Assembly: GCA_045104975.1 (NCBI GenBank)
Contig: JBGCCY010000033.1
Span: 124,001-188,000, forward strand
Reading direction: 5' to 3'
Origin: CAJQQY01 sp045104975
Lineage (GTDB): Bacteria; Bacteroidota; Bacteroidia; Chitinophagales; Saprospiraceae
Length of the DNA: 64,000 nucleotides
The notes below the pieces were generated by a model. The model saw nothing but the letters and a program-made list of their open reading frames with translations. It did no database searches and was not told where the DNA came from. Positions 9,301-17,988 of the stretch are shown one piece after another. Every line of letters starts with the position of its first letter. The stretch's first letter is position 1. Position numbers and translations under genes: made by a program.

Positions 9301-12300
9301 GTTACTGATAGTGGCCCAAGTGGATGCGAAACGATTACCACTTTTACGCTTCTCGAGAATGTTGCTGAAACAGCAATGATTACCATCCAAAATATTGATG
9401 ATGTTTCTTGTCCAGGAGATACCAATGGAAATGTTCAGTTTGATGTATCAACTGGTGCTGGTTTTATTTTGCCAGCAACTGATCAAATTATAGATGGTGC
9501 TGGAAATATTTACCTAAATGGTACAATGCCAACTGGAGATTATTGTATCCAAGTGACTGATGGAAATGGCTGTGTGGCAGGAAGTGAATGTTTTATGATA
9601 GGAGCACCTGATCCAATAATTATTGATGTGGCTGTTTTTCCAACTACTTGTTCGCAAGGTGGTTCGATTAATTTAACAGCTTCAGGAGGAAGTGGATCGT
9701 ACAGCTATAATTGGGCGGATTTAGCAGGAAACAATGATCCGCAAAATAGATTTGATTTGGCTGTAGGAACTTATGGAGTTACGGTTACTGATAATAATAG
9801 TTGTATTGCGGTGATGGATAATATTGTAGTGGAGGATGGTTGTACGAACTGTATTGCTGATGCAGCATTGTTGACAGCTGACTCAACTAACATTTGTTTT
9901 GACGGTTTGCCAATTGTGATTTCAGCTTCGCAAAATGGTCCTTTCGGTATTCCTGTAGGTTTTCAAAAAATATTTATTTTAACAACTGGAGCAGGTTTAG
10001 ATATTTTAGAAACAGGAATTGTGGGGGAGTTTCAAGTTGATGCCTTAGGGACTTATACGATTCATTCGATGGTCTACGATCCGAATACTTTAGACCCTTC
10101 GAGTTACTCCAATGCGTTGGATTTGAATGCAGATTTACTCCAAGGTGGAGGAACTATTTGTGCTTCATTAAATGTGAATGGTGCAGATGTAACACTTATC
10201 AATTGTGTGGATTGCGAATTACCTCAAATTCAAAATATTGTAACTATCGAAGCTTCATGTGGAAATTCAGATGGAAGCGCAACTGTAAATGTAGTAGGGG
10301 CGAGCACATATAATTTTCAATGGTCTGCGGGTTCAAGTACCACAAATTCGAATATAGGATTGGAAGTTGGAACGTATCAATTTACCGTTACAGATGAAAT
10401 GAATCCTAACTGTTTTATCATTGATTCGTTAATTATTGGAAATGTAGATGGACCAGACTTGAGTATTTTTTCTCAAACGCCTGCTAGTTGTAATGCCAAT
10501 AATGGAACGGCAGTTTTACAACCTCAAACTAATTTATTTGATTGGAGTGATGGAACAAGTGGAGCTATTCGAAATGATTTGGCTCCTGGAATAAATATCG
10601 TAACGGTTACTGATCCAGCAACAAACTGTATCAACATTTATGAAGTATTTATTGAATCGGTTCAATCTTTAGATATTCAAATTGCTGTGCAACAGCAACC
10701 TGATTGTCAAGTGAACAATGGTTCAGTAGATGTAATTGTTACAGGAGGAAGCACCGCTTACACTTATATTTGGAGTGATAATCCAAGTATAGATGTATCG
10801 AGCAGAGATGATCTTTTTGCAGGAGTATATACAGTTGTGGTGATTGATAATGGGCCAAATGCCTGTATTGATTCTGTTTCTTTTACCCTATTAGATGATG
10901 TGGCTGGCGCTACTGTTTCTATTTCAAATTTAAATAATGAAGTCTTTATAACCTGTGCAGGAGATACAGATGGGGAGGTGCAGTATACTGTTACACTTGA
11001 TGCAGGATTTGCTACACCAGCTACTGAAATGATCTTGGACGCTGATGGAAATACTTTGATGAATGGTCAATTGGCTCCTGGAGATTATTGCGTAGTTGTG
11101 ATGGATGCAAATGGATGTTTGGCAGGAGAAAGTTGTTTTAAAGTCATAAGTCCAGAACAAATTGAGATTAACCTTCAAGTAAACAATGCAACATGTAATG
11201 ACCCTGGAGGGATTACCACTTTTGCATTTGGAGGAACTGGATTTTTGCTTTTTGATTGGTCAGATTTAATTAGCCCAAGTGATCCACAGAATAGATTTAA
11301 TCTTGCTCCAGGACTTTATTCATTGACCGTTACAGATCAAAATGGATGCTCAGCCGTTGCGGAAAATATTTTAGTGCAGGATGATTGTATGCCTGATATG
11401 TGTCCTACTTCAAGTGAGGAAAATATTTCAATTTTAGTTAATTCGGTAGATTCCTTTTGTGTTGTTTTGGATTCTTGTTTTGTAGATTCTTTGACCACTT
11501 ATTCTTTATTGAGTGGTGGAGTTAGTGGAAATTCAATTTTTGGAAATTGGGAATTAGGAGACAATGGATGTTTAGTTTATACTTCAAATGATACAGCTGG
11601 AATTTCGGTAGATACGATTTGTATTTTAGCTAATTTTAGTAATCTCGTGGATACCACTTGTATTATAGTTTCAGTCATTCCACTTTGTGATACAACTGGA
11701 AATATTATTGCAGAAGATTCAATTACTTTGGTGACGGATGACTGTTTGGCTGGGGCAGATTATTGTTTGGAAATTGAGTTGGCACAAATACAAAGTTTTA
11801 ACCTTACCGATAATGGTCAACCATATAATGTTGGAATGCAAGGTTGTAATTTCGATACTACTTTCTTTTATTCCTTAGCAGCATTTTTAAATATTGCACC
11901 TGATGGGCCATATAGTTTGACCTCATGGAATTTTAATAACAATACATTTACAATAGATTCATTTCAAACTATGATTCAATTAGTAGACTCCATGAATGTT
12001 TGGGATCCAACTGGAAACTGGATTCTCAATGGTTCAATTATTACAGGAGGAGCACCTGGTACTAATTATGGTACGTTGAATTTAATTCAAATTGCAACAG
12101 GAGCGACCACTAATCTAGATGTGGATTTAAATCAAATTCCAAATGGAACATTGTTGACTTTAGATACTGGTTTTCATGAATTGATTATTACAGATTTAAT
12201 TACGGGATGTTCAGATACTTTAATAGCGAATGTAATTTGTGATGATTGTCCAGATGTTTATAGTGGCCCCTCAACGATAGTCGGAGCTGATTGTAATGAT

Positions 12301-14154
12301 GTAACTGATTTATGTATAGATATTCCATTCCAAGAGTTTTTATTCAATTATGAAGTTTTGGATAATGGAATGACCTACGGAGGTATTCGAAAAGGATGTG
12401 GTTTTGACACCTTATCAACTTGTTATTTAGTTTCTGCTTTGCCAGATCAAGGAATGGCAGGGCCATACTCAGTTGATTCTTGGGCAGTTGGTGGAATCAC
12501 TTTCGCTTCTAATTTCAACACCTTACAAGAGTTACTCAACTTGATGAATGGTTGGGATCCAACTGGTAATTGGATACTTGATGCCAATTCAGAAACGATC
12601 TGTGGAGGAACTCTAGGACAAAATTATGGAGAGATGGAAATCACTCAAATCAATACTGGAGCTATTGCCTTGCTTGAACCAGATTATGTGATTTTGACTT
12701 TCGCTTCAGCAATTGAATTAGATACTGGTTTTCACGAAATCATATTAATTGATACCGTTTCAGGATGTATAGATACATTAAATATTACAGTTGATTGTGA
12801 GGTGGTGACAGGAGGAATTGATACTTTGCTTCAAGTTATGGTGAGTAATACAGATACCTTCTGTTTTAACCTAACCGATACAATTGTGAGTGCGATCAAT
12901 CTTTGTCCTGATTTTGCTGATGGCAATGTTTCAGGTTTTGGTTTTATTCCAAATACTAATTGCATAGAATATACAGGAACAGTAATTGGGTTAGATACTT
13001 TTTGCATGGTCTTTACATATTCCGACGGAACGATTGATACTGCTGGAATTGTCATACAGGTGATTCCCGAACTACTTTCAGGAGATACGATCCCGTTAGG
13101 CATATTGATTAATTGTGTAGAAACTTTCTGTATTGATACTTCGGCATTTTTAGCTCCGATAGATACTATTTATAATTATTGCGAAAACTCCTCTGGGAAT
13201 TTTGCAGACGTAACTATTGTCGAACCGAATTGTGTCGAAATTATGGCATTTAATGTTGGAGGATTGGACACCGCTTGCATTGTGATTTGTGATACGATGG
13301 GCGTATGCGACACGACGGTTTTATTGATTGATGTTACTCAACCTGAATTGATGACTGTCTACGACACGACTTCGATTAACCAGTCAGGAACTTTCTGCCC
13401 TGACACAACTCAACTCTATGGAGTCGTCAATAGCATTGTAAATATTTGTGATTCGCTCTCAGGAACTAATGTAGCGTTTGAAGTAATTGATTCTACTTTT
13501 TGTATTGATTTCACGCCACTCACATTAGGTACTGATACCGCTTGCATTGTGATTTGTGATGACCTTGGAACATGCGACACGACGATTTATATATTGACAG
13601 TTATCAATCCAATTGATACTATCATTGCAGTCGATGATGATACAGTTACTTACACGATCAATCCAGTTACAATTGATATTTTTGCCAATGATATCTTTGA
13701 TCCAGATTCGTTAATTTTTGGAATAGTTACAGGCGTAAGTCATGGAACATTAGTCAGTAATCCAGATGGATCATTTACCTATCTAGCAGAAGCAGGCTTC
13801 TGTGGAGATATTGATTCTTTCACGTATTTTATTTCTAATGGAACAATTTCAGATACTGCCACGGTGACTATAGAAGTGCTCTGTGATGAGATTTTTGTCT
13901 TCAATGGTTTTTCTCCAAACAACGATGGAGTAAATGAAACGCTCGAGATTCAAGGCATTGATAATTTCCCAAATAATGTGGTAAGTATTTTTAACCGTTG
14001 GGGAAATAGAGTTTATTTCATCGAAGGGTATTCCAATGATGAGGGATGGACTGGAACGTTTGAAGGAAAAGATCTGCCCGATGGAACTTACTTCTACATC
14101 ATTGCAGATGGGGAAGGAGCTAAATATACTGGCTGGATGCAAATTAGGCGATAG
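6355..14154 (+). CDS. Giant SprB-like adhesin, T9SS type B substrate
   Basis: A secreted surface protein of about 2,600 residues. The frame opens at GTG 6310. I use the first ATG (6355); ATG 6397 would give the cleanest signal peptide, MNKLLSYLLLLIFISVG. The mature part holds three super-repeats (6532-11402). Each is an opening domain (xADAG...GGGTIC) followed by five or six SprB-like modules with the pattern Cys...DG...V.GG...Y.W..G...RNDL..G.Y.VTVTD...GC. Then come two copies of a Cys-rich domain (about 11700-12790, W-DPTGNWIL), Cys-rich units with DTACIVICD, and a tandem-Ig/VCBS-like domain (VDDDTVTYTINP...SFTYF). The C-terminus, VFNGFSPNNDGVNETL...FNRWGN, is the type B (CHU_C) T9SS sorting domain. 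The next gene is PorP/SprF, as with sprB-sprF in Flavobacterium. A gliding or adhesion role is inferred. Confidence 0.9.
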   Translation: MRRMLHKPYFSDRAMNKLLSYLLLLIFISVGSTPVFSKSNINRTSCLWNLENESSMVIMCTAEAGTITPDEGFICVPGTFTTITATPDGNMVVPVDYSVTYFLTTGANSLIVQNENIPSFDVFVQGVYTIHPFVYDPTTFDINSIIVNLTTLQTINVQLEQGGGTICGSLDLVGATTLTEKAIGFVVTSTPETCDAEDGQVILAPPSNSFEWFDGFMGSERNDLADGIYIVTVSQSSGCSGEISVTVNEICQCPTSPTVENVIVFESNCGASTGAATIEMIGNNNDYNYEWLPSVSSTNSASNIGAGSYSVTITDANDPSCFSIENFVIGNVDGPNATLVSSSMASCGTANGVATFSSPNFTYNWCNGGTGFARNDLAAGTCSVTITDPGTGCFNVVEIVIGEINNLNVQANIVAQPNCGLSDGIVSVSVSGGIGNYSYEWNDGGTGADRFGLSAGIYVVTVTDSNNGCSAVEIVTLTNSIVGATVNINSNVILNCSGDDNGFVNYSVVPDAGFVQPSTEVIRDAAGNTFSNGGLSAGEYCILVYDGDGCLAGENCFEVTQPNPILIDVSVVNQTCNQAGSISVTASGGNNSFTYDWADLVGTNDPANRTGLVAGNFSLTATDGNGCSVAVDITVGDDCINPPTCTADAGSLVADTNSACLDNGSALISATPQANAIIPIGYEVIYVLTESGVIQVVENEPEFTVMNTGVFTIHTLVYDPNTLDLGIVVLGTTLAQEVNNLLIQGGGTICASLDLTGATVSVTDCNPLNCTTPPELLNIVKIASSCNQSTGSATVNVVGGNSNYTFDFSGGTVNANVASDLASGIYSVTITDVNDATCFIVENFSITNSDGPQASIISTSPTSCQSNNGTAQLTPATFDYTWCDGGTGAVRNDLSSGVCGVTVTDPATGCTNILEVEIIADNLLIVNPIVNNNPDCGMTNGTVVLQVTGGSGSPNYTFQWSDPNSINNAIRTDLPGGTFSVTVTDSGPSGCETITTFTLLENVAETAMITIQNIDDVSCPGDTNGNVQFDVSTGAGFILPATDQIIDGAGNIYLNGTMPTGDYCIQVTDGNGCVAGSECFMIGAPDPIIIDVAVFPTTCSQGGSINLTASGGSGSYSYNWADLAGNNDPQNRFDLAVGTYGVTVTDNNSCIAVMDNIVVEDGCTNCIADAALLTADSTNICFDGLPIVISASQNGPFGIPVGFQKIFILTTGAGLDILETGIVGEFQVDALGTYTIHSMVYDPNTLDPSSYSNALDLNADLLQGGGTICASLNVNGADVTLINCVDCELPQIQNIVTIEASCGNSDGSATVNVVGASTYNFQWSAGSSTTNSNIGLEVGTYQFTVTDEMNPNCFIIDSLIIGNVDGPDLSIFSQTPASCNANNGTAVLQPQTNLFDWSDGTSGAIRNDLAPGINIVTVTDPATNCINIYEVFIESVQSLDIQIAVQQQPDCQVNNGSVDVIVTGGSTAYTYIWSDNPSIDVSSRDDLFAGVYTVVVIDNGPNACIDSVSFTLLDDVAGATVSISNLNNEVFITCAGDTDGEVQYTVTLDAGFATPATEMILDADGNTLMNGQLAPGDYCVVVMDANGCLAGESCFKVISPEQIEINLQVNNATCNDPGGITTFAFGGTGFLLFDWSDLISPSDPQNRFNLAPGLYSLTVTDQNGCSAVAENILVQDDCMPDMCPTSSEENISILVNSVDSFCVVLDSCFVDSLTTYSLLSGGVSGNSIFGNWELGDNGCLVYTSNDTAGISVDTICILANFSNLVDTTCIIVSVIPLCDTTGNIIAEDSITLVTDDCLAGADYCLEIELAQIQSFNLTDNGQPYNVGMQGCNFDTTFFYSLAAFLNIAPDGPYSLTSWNFNNNTFTIDSFQTMIQLVDSMNVWDPTGNWILNGSIITGGAPGTNYGTLNLIQIATGATTNLDVDLNQIPNGTLLTLDTGFHELIITDLITGCSDTLIANVICDDCPDVYSGPSTIVGADCNDVTDLCIDIPFQEFLFNYEVLDNGMTYGGIRKGCGFDTLSTCYLVSALPDQGMAGPYSVDSWAVGGITFASNFNTLQELLNLMNGWDPTGNWILDANSETICGGTLGQNYGEMEITQINTGAIALLEPDYVILTFASAIELDTGFHEIILIDTVSGCIDTLNITVDCEVVTGGIDTLLQVMVSNTDTFCFNLTDTIVSAINLCPDFADGNVSGFGFIPNTNCIEYTGTVIGLDTFCMVFTYSDGTIDTAGIVIQVIPELLSGDTIPLGILINCVETFCIDTSAFLAPIDTIYNYCENSSGNFADVTIVEPNCVEIMAFNVGGLDTACIVICDTMGVCDTTVLLIDVTQPELMTVYDTTSINQSGTFCPDTTQLYGVVNSIVNICDSLSGTNVAFEVIDSTFCIDFTPLTLGTDTACIVICDDLGTCDTTIYILTVINPIDTIIAVDDDTVTYTINPVTIDIFANDIFDPDSLIFGIVTGVSHGTLVSNPDGSFTYLAEAGFCGDIDSFTYFISNGTISDTATVTIEVLCDEIFVFNGFSPNNDGVNETLEIQGIDNFPNNVVSIFNRWGNRVYFIEGYSNDEGWTGTFEGKDLPDGTYFYIIADGEGAKYTGWMQIRR
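6532..11402 (+). repeat. Three coding super-repeats in the SprB-like gene
   Basis: Super-repeats start at the codon for the Cys of CTAEAG (6532), CTADAG (8287) and CIADAA (9850). The spacings are 1755 bp (585 aa) and 1563 bp (521 aa). Each has one opener and then the same order of SprB-like modules; the first copy has one extra module, giving 16 in total. Identity is clear at the protein level but only partial at the DNA level, so the duplications are old. Confidence 0.8.
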
Positions 14155-14167
14155 TCATTTTGAATAC

Positions 14168-14258
14168 CGAATATTTATTATTCGAATTAAGAAAAGTCTT
14201 TTATGGTGGGGATTTTGGATTAGGGGGGTCTGATCCTTTTTTCCCATCATTAAAAGAC
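14168..14258 (+). terminator. Tandem hairpins after the SprB-like gene
   Basis: First hairpin: CGAATA/TATTCG around TTTAT at 14168-14184. Second: a longer imperfect stem with outer arms GTCTTTTA (from 14196) and TAAAAGAC (to 14258), and inner arms GGAT/ATCC followed by a T-run. They lie directly behind the stop codon and probably end or weaken transcription before the PorP/SprF gene. The remaining 14259-14650 (392 bp) is AT-rich with nothing recognisable and probably carries the promoter of that gene. Confidence 0.55.
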
Positions 14259-14650
14259 CCATCATTTATGAAAACTAAAACAGTTTAAAATACATTTTCC
14301 ATTCTTGAAATTTTCTACCGTTTAAATCTTACCAATAGTAAATTATTGTTGAAGCATTCCTAAATATCCTAATAAGGTATGGTTTTTGGATATGAACTAA
14401 TCAATCTTTCTATTAGTAGAATATCTCTCAAATCAAGTCTATTTTAACTTTTTTTCCCCACGTAAAAGACTGATTGATTTCCCTAATTTTTCCCTCATTT
14501 TTAGTATAGAATATTTTAAGATACTGGTTAATAGTGTTTTACAAATAAGGAATATTTATTCTTTGTAGAATGTGATTTCAAATGCAGTTTTCTTTAATGT
14601 TTTATTGTTGACTTGTCAAATAACACAATTGTAAATACATATTCAAGAAA

Positions 14651-15652
14651 ATGAAAAAATTATTACCATTATTCTTACTCCTTTTTTTTATCTCCAATAA
14701 TATTCATGCGCAGCAAGATGCCATGTTTACCAAGTATATGTTCAATTCTTTGAACTTTAATCCTGGGTATGCGGGAAGTAAAGAATACCTGTCGATGGTC
14801 GCTCTTTATCGAGATCAATGGCTAGGATTGGATGGCGCTCCAACCACCCAAACGTTATCTATTCATACTCCATTCAAAGACCGAGTAGGATTTGGATTGA
14901 ATATTAGTAATGATAAAATTGGGGTGACCGGTTCGACGGTAGGAAGTTTAAGTTATGCCTATCGTGTTCCTTTTGGAAAAGGAAAAGTATCGCTAGGTTT
15001 ACAAGCCAGTTTTATGAATTACCGAACTGATTTTGGAAAATTAAATTACAAAGATCCAAGGTCTGGTGATTTATCATTTAAGGATGATGTAAATATTTGG
15101 GAGCCAAATTTTGGAGCAGGAGTATATTATTATTCTGATAAATTTTATGCTGGATTTTCAGTTCCACATTTAATTAAGACGGATTTGAATGATGCTTCAG
15201 ATTCCAACACCCGAAGGGCACAATTGTATCGACATTTTTATTTCACAACTGGACTGGCGATTCCTATTCGAGGAGAAAGTTTGGTTTTCAAACCTTCGTT
15301 GTTGATTAAGAGTGTAGAACTTTTTGGAGATTTTTCTTCCAGTTCAAATAATAGAATGCCAGTTGGCGCACCTACAGAGTTTGATATTGATTTATCTTTC
15401 TTGTTTTATCAATCACTTTGGGTTGGGGCATCTTTTCGATCATCGTTTGAAGCTTTTATAGGAAAAACGAGTTCAGTAGATTCTGCTGATTTGTGGGCGA
15501 TGTTTTATTTAAATAAAGGAATGAGAGTTGGTCTAGCTTATGATTTTACTTTGACAGAATTAAGAAATCACAACAAAGGATCATTCGAAATCATGTTAGG
15601 ATATGATTTTTATTTCCAACAACAACATGTGGTCACACCTCGTTATTTCTAA
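14651..15652 (+). CDS. PorP/SprF family type IX secretion membrane protein
   Basis: A 333-residue outer-membrane beta-barrel protein. It has a signal peptide (MKKLLPLFLLLFFISNNIHA, cut before QQDA) and then the family hallmark QQDAMFTKYMFNSLNFNPGYAGSK. The motif RDQWLGLDGAPTTQTLSIH follows, together with the paired strands GFGLNISNDKIG and VSLGLQASF. The length is typical of PorP/SprF (about 300-340 aa). In Flavobacterium johnsoniae, SprF is needed for secretion of the adjacent SprB; PorP is part of the T9SS outer-membrane machinery and binds type B C-terminal domains. Its place directly behind a type B giant adhesin matches that arrangement. It is the only such gene in the window, so it may also serve the type B proteins at 37.7-49.6 and 50.7-58.2 kb (inference). 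Confidence 0.93.
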   Translation: MKKLLPLFLLLFFISNNIHAQQDAMFTKYMFNSLNFNPGYAGSKEYLSMVALYRDQWLGLDGAPTTQTLSIHTPFKDRVGFGLNISNDKIGVTGSTVGSLSYAYRVPFGKGKVSLGLQASFMNYRTDFGKLNYKDPRSGDLSFKDDVNIWEPNFGAGVYYYSDKFYAGFSVPHLIKTDLNDASDSNTRRAQLYRHFYFTTGLAIPIRGESLVFKPSLLIKSVELFGDFSSSSNNRMPVGAPTEFDIDLSFLFYQSLWVGASFRSSFEAFIGKTSSVDSADLWAMFYLNKGMRVGLAYDFTLTELRNHNKGSFEIMLGYDFYFQQQHVVTPRYF

Positions 15653-15680
15653 TTTTTTTTGGAAAATAAATAATGTGATA

Positions 15681-15727
15681 AAAAAAGGAAGGTGCTAATT
15701 TATTTAAATTAGCACCTTCCTTTTTTT
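15681..15727. terminator. Strong bidirectional terminator
   Basis: A near-perfect palindrome: GGAAGGTGCTAATTTA (15687-15702) pairs with TAAATTAGCACCTTCC (15705-15720). It is flanked by an A-run on the left and a T-run on the right. It separates the convergent PorP/SprF and esterase genes and works in both directions by structure. Confidence 0.93.
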
Positions 15728-15776
15728 ATTTATACTAGAGTCGAGGCATGCCTTGTCTCTACATGAATTCAAATTT

Positions 15777-16952
15777 TTAAAAGAAAACCTTTTTAGTAAA
15801 TATCCCAGAAATCGTTTCTACCGTCGCCACATAAACTCCATTTTGAATATTTCCAGTTTCCAATATTACTTCCTGTTGAGCTTCTGTAGAATTCATTTCT
15901 AAAACCGTTTTTCCTAACAGATCAAATACTCGAACATTTAAAATGTCACTTGCATCAGATGTAACTGCGAGTTCTTGAGAAATAGGACGAGCAACTACTT
16001 TTATATTATCAACAAAGATATTTTTGTTAGACAAAATTATCGTTCCTTCCGTTGGATTAGGATGTACAAATTGACTGAAAAATTCCCAGATATGTTCCGT
16101 AGCATTAAAGTCACGATTCGTTACTACTCCTGGCAAATTAATAGAAGCATCAGGCCAAGTATGACCTCCATTCTCGACAATATAAAACCAAACTTTCGAG
16201 TCTTCATCACCATTATTAAATTCTAATTTTTCTACGGTAGAATTATCAGTTGTACTAATATCGGCAATTTCAATTGTATCTGCTGGAGTAGAACAATTAT
16301 TATGATCCACCCAAAAATCGACTAACTCTGGAATGGATGGAGCAAAAAGTGGAATGCCATTAAAATCAACAATTCCATCATTCGTTCCATGGATTTGCAT
16401 CACAGGAACAGCTCGAGAAGGAGTACAATTATTTAGTTGTTCATTAAAGACACTACCCGTAACCGAAGCAATTGCAGTAATTCGATCGGATAATTGGCAA
16501 GCCAACATATAACTCATGTATCCTCCATTTGACATTCCAGTCGAATAAACCCTTGCCAAATCAATATCATAATCTGTATAAACTTTATCGATCAATAAAT
16601 TCAAAAAACCAATATCATCTACATCTGTTCCAAAGTAAGCATTCCAATGTGATCCAGTTTGACCAGTAGTTGTGGTTCTAACCAAACCTTGAGGAGTCAC
16701 GACAATAAAATTTTCTGTTTCTGCGAGGGCATTCAATGCAGTATAAAAAATTTGTTCTGTTGCATTCGAACCGAATCCATGAAGATTAAAAACCATAGGT
16801 AAACTCTGTCCCGCTTGATAAGCAGAAGGAAGGAAAACAGAATATTCGCGGGTTTCCCCATCATGTGAAATAGTCCCATTGATGAGTTGGGAAAAACAAA
16901 ACGAAGTAGAAAAGAGAAGAACAAAAAAGGAAATGTAAATTTTCTGAAACAT
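15777..16952 (-). CDS. Secreted PHB-depolymerase/feruloyl-esterase-like hydrolase, T9SS type A
   Basis: A 391-residue exported alpha/beta hydrolase. The signal peptide MFQKIYISFFVLLFSTSFCF is followed by the catalytic domain (about 22-285). It has the oxyanion motif NLHGFGSN (56-63), the nucleophile elbow STGMSNGG with Ser141, the QIHGTNDGIVDF segment that usually carries the acid, and the catalytic His region ENGGHTWPD. This arrangement matches LpqC/polyhydroxybutyrate-depolymerase-like (CE1-related) esterases, which act on extracellular polyesters or feruloylated polysaccharide. The C-terminus (NVRVFDLLGKTVLE...NGVYVATVET...KKVFF) is a type A T9SS sorting domain, so the enzyme should be displayed on or released from the surface. 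It lies 41 bp downstream of era on the same strand but has an unrelated function. The substrate is uncertain. Confidence 0.87.
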   Translation of the reverse strand: MFQKIYISFFVLLFSTSFCFSQLINGTISHDGETREYSVFLPSAYQAGQSLPMVFNLHGFGSNATEQIFYTALNALAETENFIVVTPQGLVRTTTTGQTGSHWNAYFGTDVDDIGFLNLLIDKVYTDYDIDLARVYSTGMSNGGYMSYMLACQLSDRITAIASVTGSVFNEQLNNCTPSRAVPVMQIHGTNDGIVDFNGIPLFAPSIPELVDFWVDHNNCSTPADTIEIADISTTDNSTVEKLEFNNGDEDSKVWFYIVENGGHTWPDASINLPGVVTNRDFNATEHIWEFFSQFVHPNPTEGTIILSNKNIFVDNIKVVARPISQELAVTSDASDILNVRVFDLLGKTVLEMNSTEAQQEVILETGNIQNGVYVATVETISGIFTKKVFF

Positions 16953-16993
16953 AATATTTTATTTTTTTAGAAATCTCCCTGTGTAGAAAGGAT

Positions 16994-17890
16994 TTATTGA
17001 TTATATCCAAATTGTTTTAAAAACCGATCATCATCTCGCCAATTATCTTTTACTTTGACAAATAACTCTAGGAAAACTTTACTTTCCAAAAAGTCTTCAA
17101 TATCTCGCCGTGCAGCCGACCCTAAATTTTTGATGGCAGTTCCACCTTTTCCAATGATGATAGATTTCTGAGTTTTTCGAGCCACATAAATGAGTGCGCT
17201 AATTCTAACCAAAGGGTCGCCATTTTTAGTTTCGGTTTCCTTAAATGATTCAATCACTACTTCAGCAGAGTAGGGGATTTCTTGTTGATATTGTTGAAGA
17301 ATCTTTTCTCGAATCATTTCACTTATAAAAAATCGCTCAGGTTTATCCGTCAATTGATCCTTTGGATAAAATGCTGGCCCTTCTTTTAAGTAACTCAAAA
17401 TGACTTTAAAAAGTCTCTCCGTATTCATTTTTTTCAAAGCAGAAATCGGAACAACTTCTGTGAAATCTACCATCATCGTCCATTGTTGAATCAAATCCAT
17501 TACCTGCTTATCTTTAATCGTATCAATTTTATTGATGACTAAAAAAATAGGAGTTTCCATTTTCTTCAACTTCTGAATAATTGGATCATCCTCTGTGTAA
17601 TGTTCATTTGGTTCCGTCAAAAACAACATTACATCTCCATCTTTAAAAGTAGTATCAACAAATTTGTTCATCGCCACATGCATTTTATAAGCAGGATCTC
17701 GAACCACTCCGGGAGTATCTGAAAATACAACTTGATAATCGTCATCACTTACAATTCCAATAATCCGATGCCGAGTCGTTTGTGGTTTATTCGTAATGAT
17801 CGACATTCGTTCACCGACCAAGGCATTCATCAAAGTGGATTTCCCTACATTTGGACGTCCAATAATATTTACAAAACCAGATTTATGCAT
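16994..17890 (-). CDS. era: GTPase Era
   Basis: A 298-residue GTP-binding protein for 16S rRNA processing and 30S ribosome maturation. The G-domain motifs are all visible: G1 GRPNVGKST (11-19), the switch I NKPQTTRHR, G3 DTPG (58-61), G4 NKID (120-123) and G5 ISALKK. The C-terminal KH RNA-binding domain has IIGKGGTAIKNLGSAAR and ends KQFGYNQ, typical of Bacteroidota Era. The length matches the family, and MHKSGFVNIIGRPN is the usual start. Its upstream neighbour is a hypothetical gene 96 bp away with a palindrome between them, so era probably has its own promoter. Confidence 0.97.
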   Translation of the reverse strand: MHKSGFVNIIGRPNVGKSTLMNALVGERMSIITNKPQTTRHRIIGIVSDDDYQVVFSDTPGVVRDPAYKMHVAMNKFVDTTFKDGDVMLFLTEPNEHYTEDDPIIQKLKKMETPIFLVINKIDTIKDKQVMDLIQQWTMMVDFTEVVPISALKKMNTERLFKVILSYLKEGPAFYPKDQLTDKPERFFISEMIREKILQQYQQEIPYSAEVVIESFKETETKNGDPLVRISALIYVARKTQKSIIIGKGGTAIKNLGSAARRDIEDFLESKVFLELFVKVKDNWRDDDRFLKQFGYNQ

Positions 17891-17913
17891 ATTTTTTTAA
17901 TGGTTATTTTTTT

Positions 17914-17988
17914 AACGGTGAACTGTTAGCGGTGAACTGTTCATCCCAAAACGAGATGTTAACAATTCATCTTTAATCATTAACCGTT
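17914..17988. repeat. Intergenic palindrome with conserved CCCAAAACGAGA loop
   Basis: It contains a tandem of GGTGAACTGTTA-type units on the left and TTAACAATTC...ATTAACCGTT on the right. The loop CCCAAAACGAGA is nearly the same as that of the palindrome at 22020-22059 (CCCAAACGAGA). It ends at the stop codon of the gene to its right. Confidence 0.6.

Noticed and set aside
13849..14233. Frames of 97 codons (minus strand) and 65 codons (plus strand) over the end of the SprB-like gene
   Set aside because: Both overlap the well-supported CHU_C sorting domain in other frames and have no features of their own.
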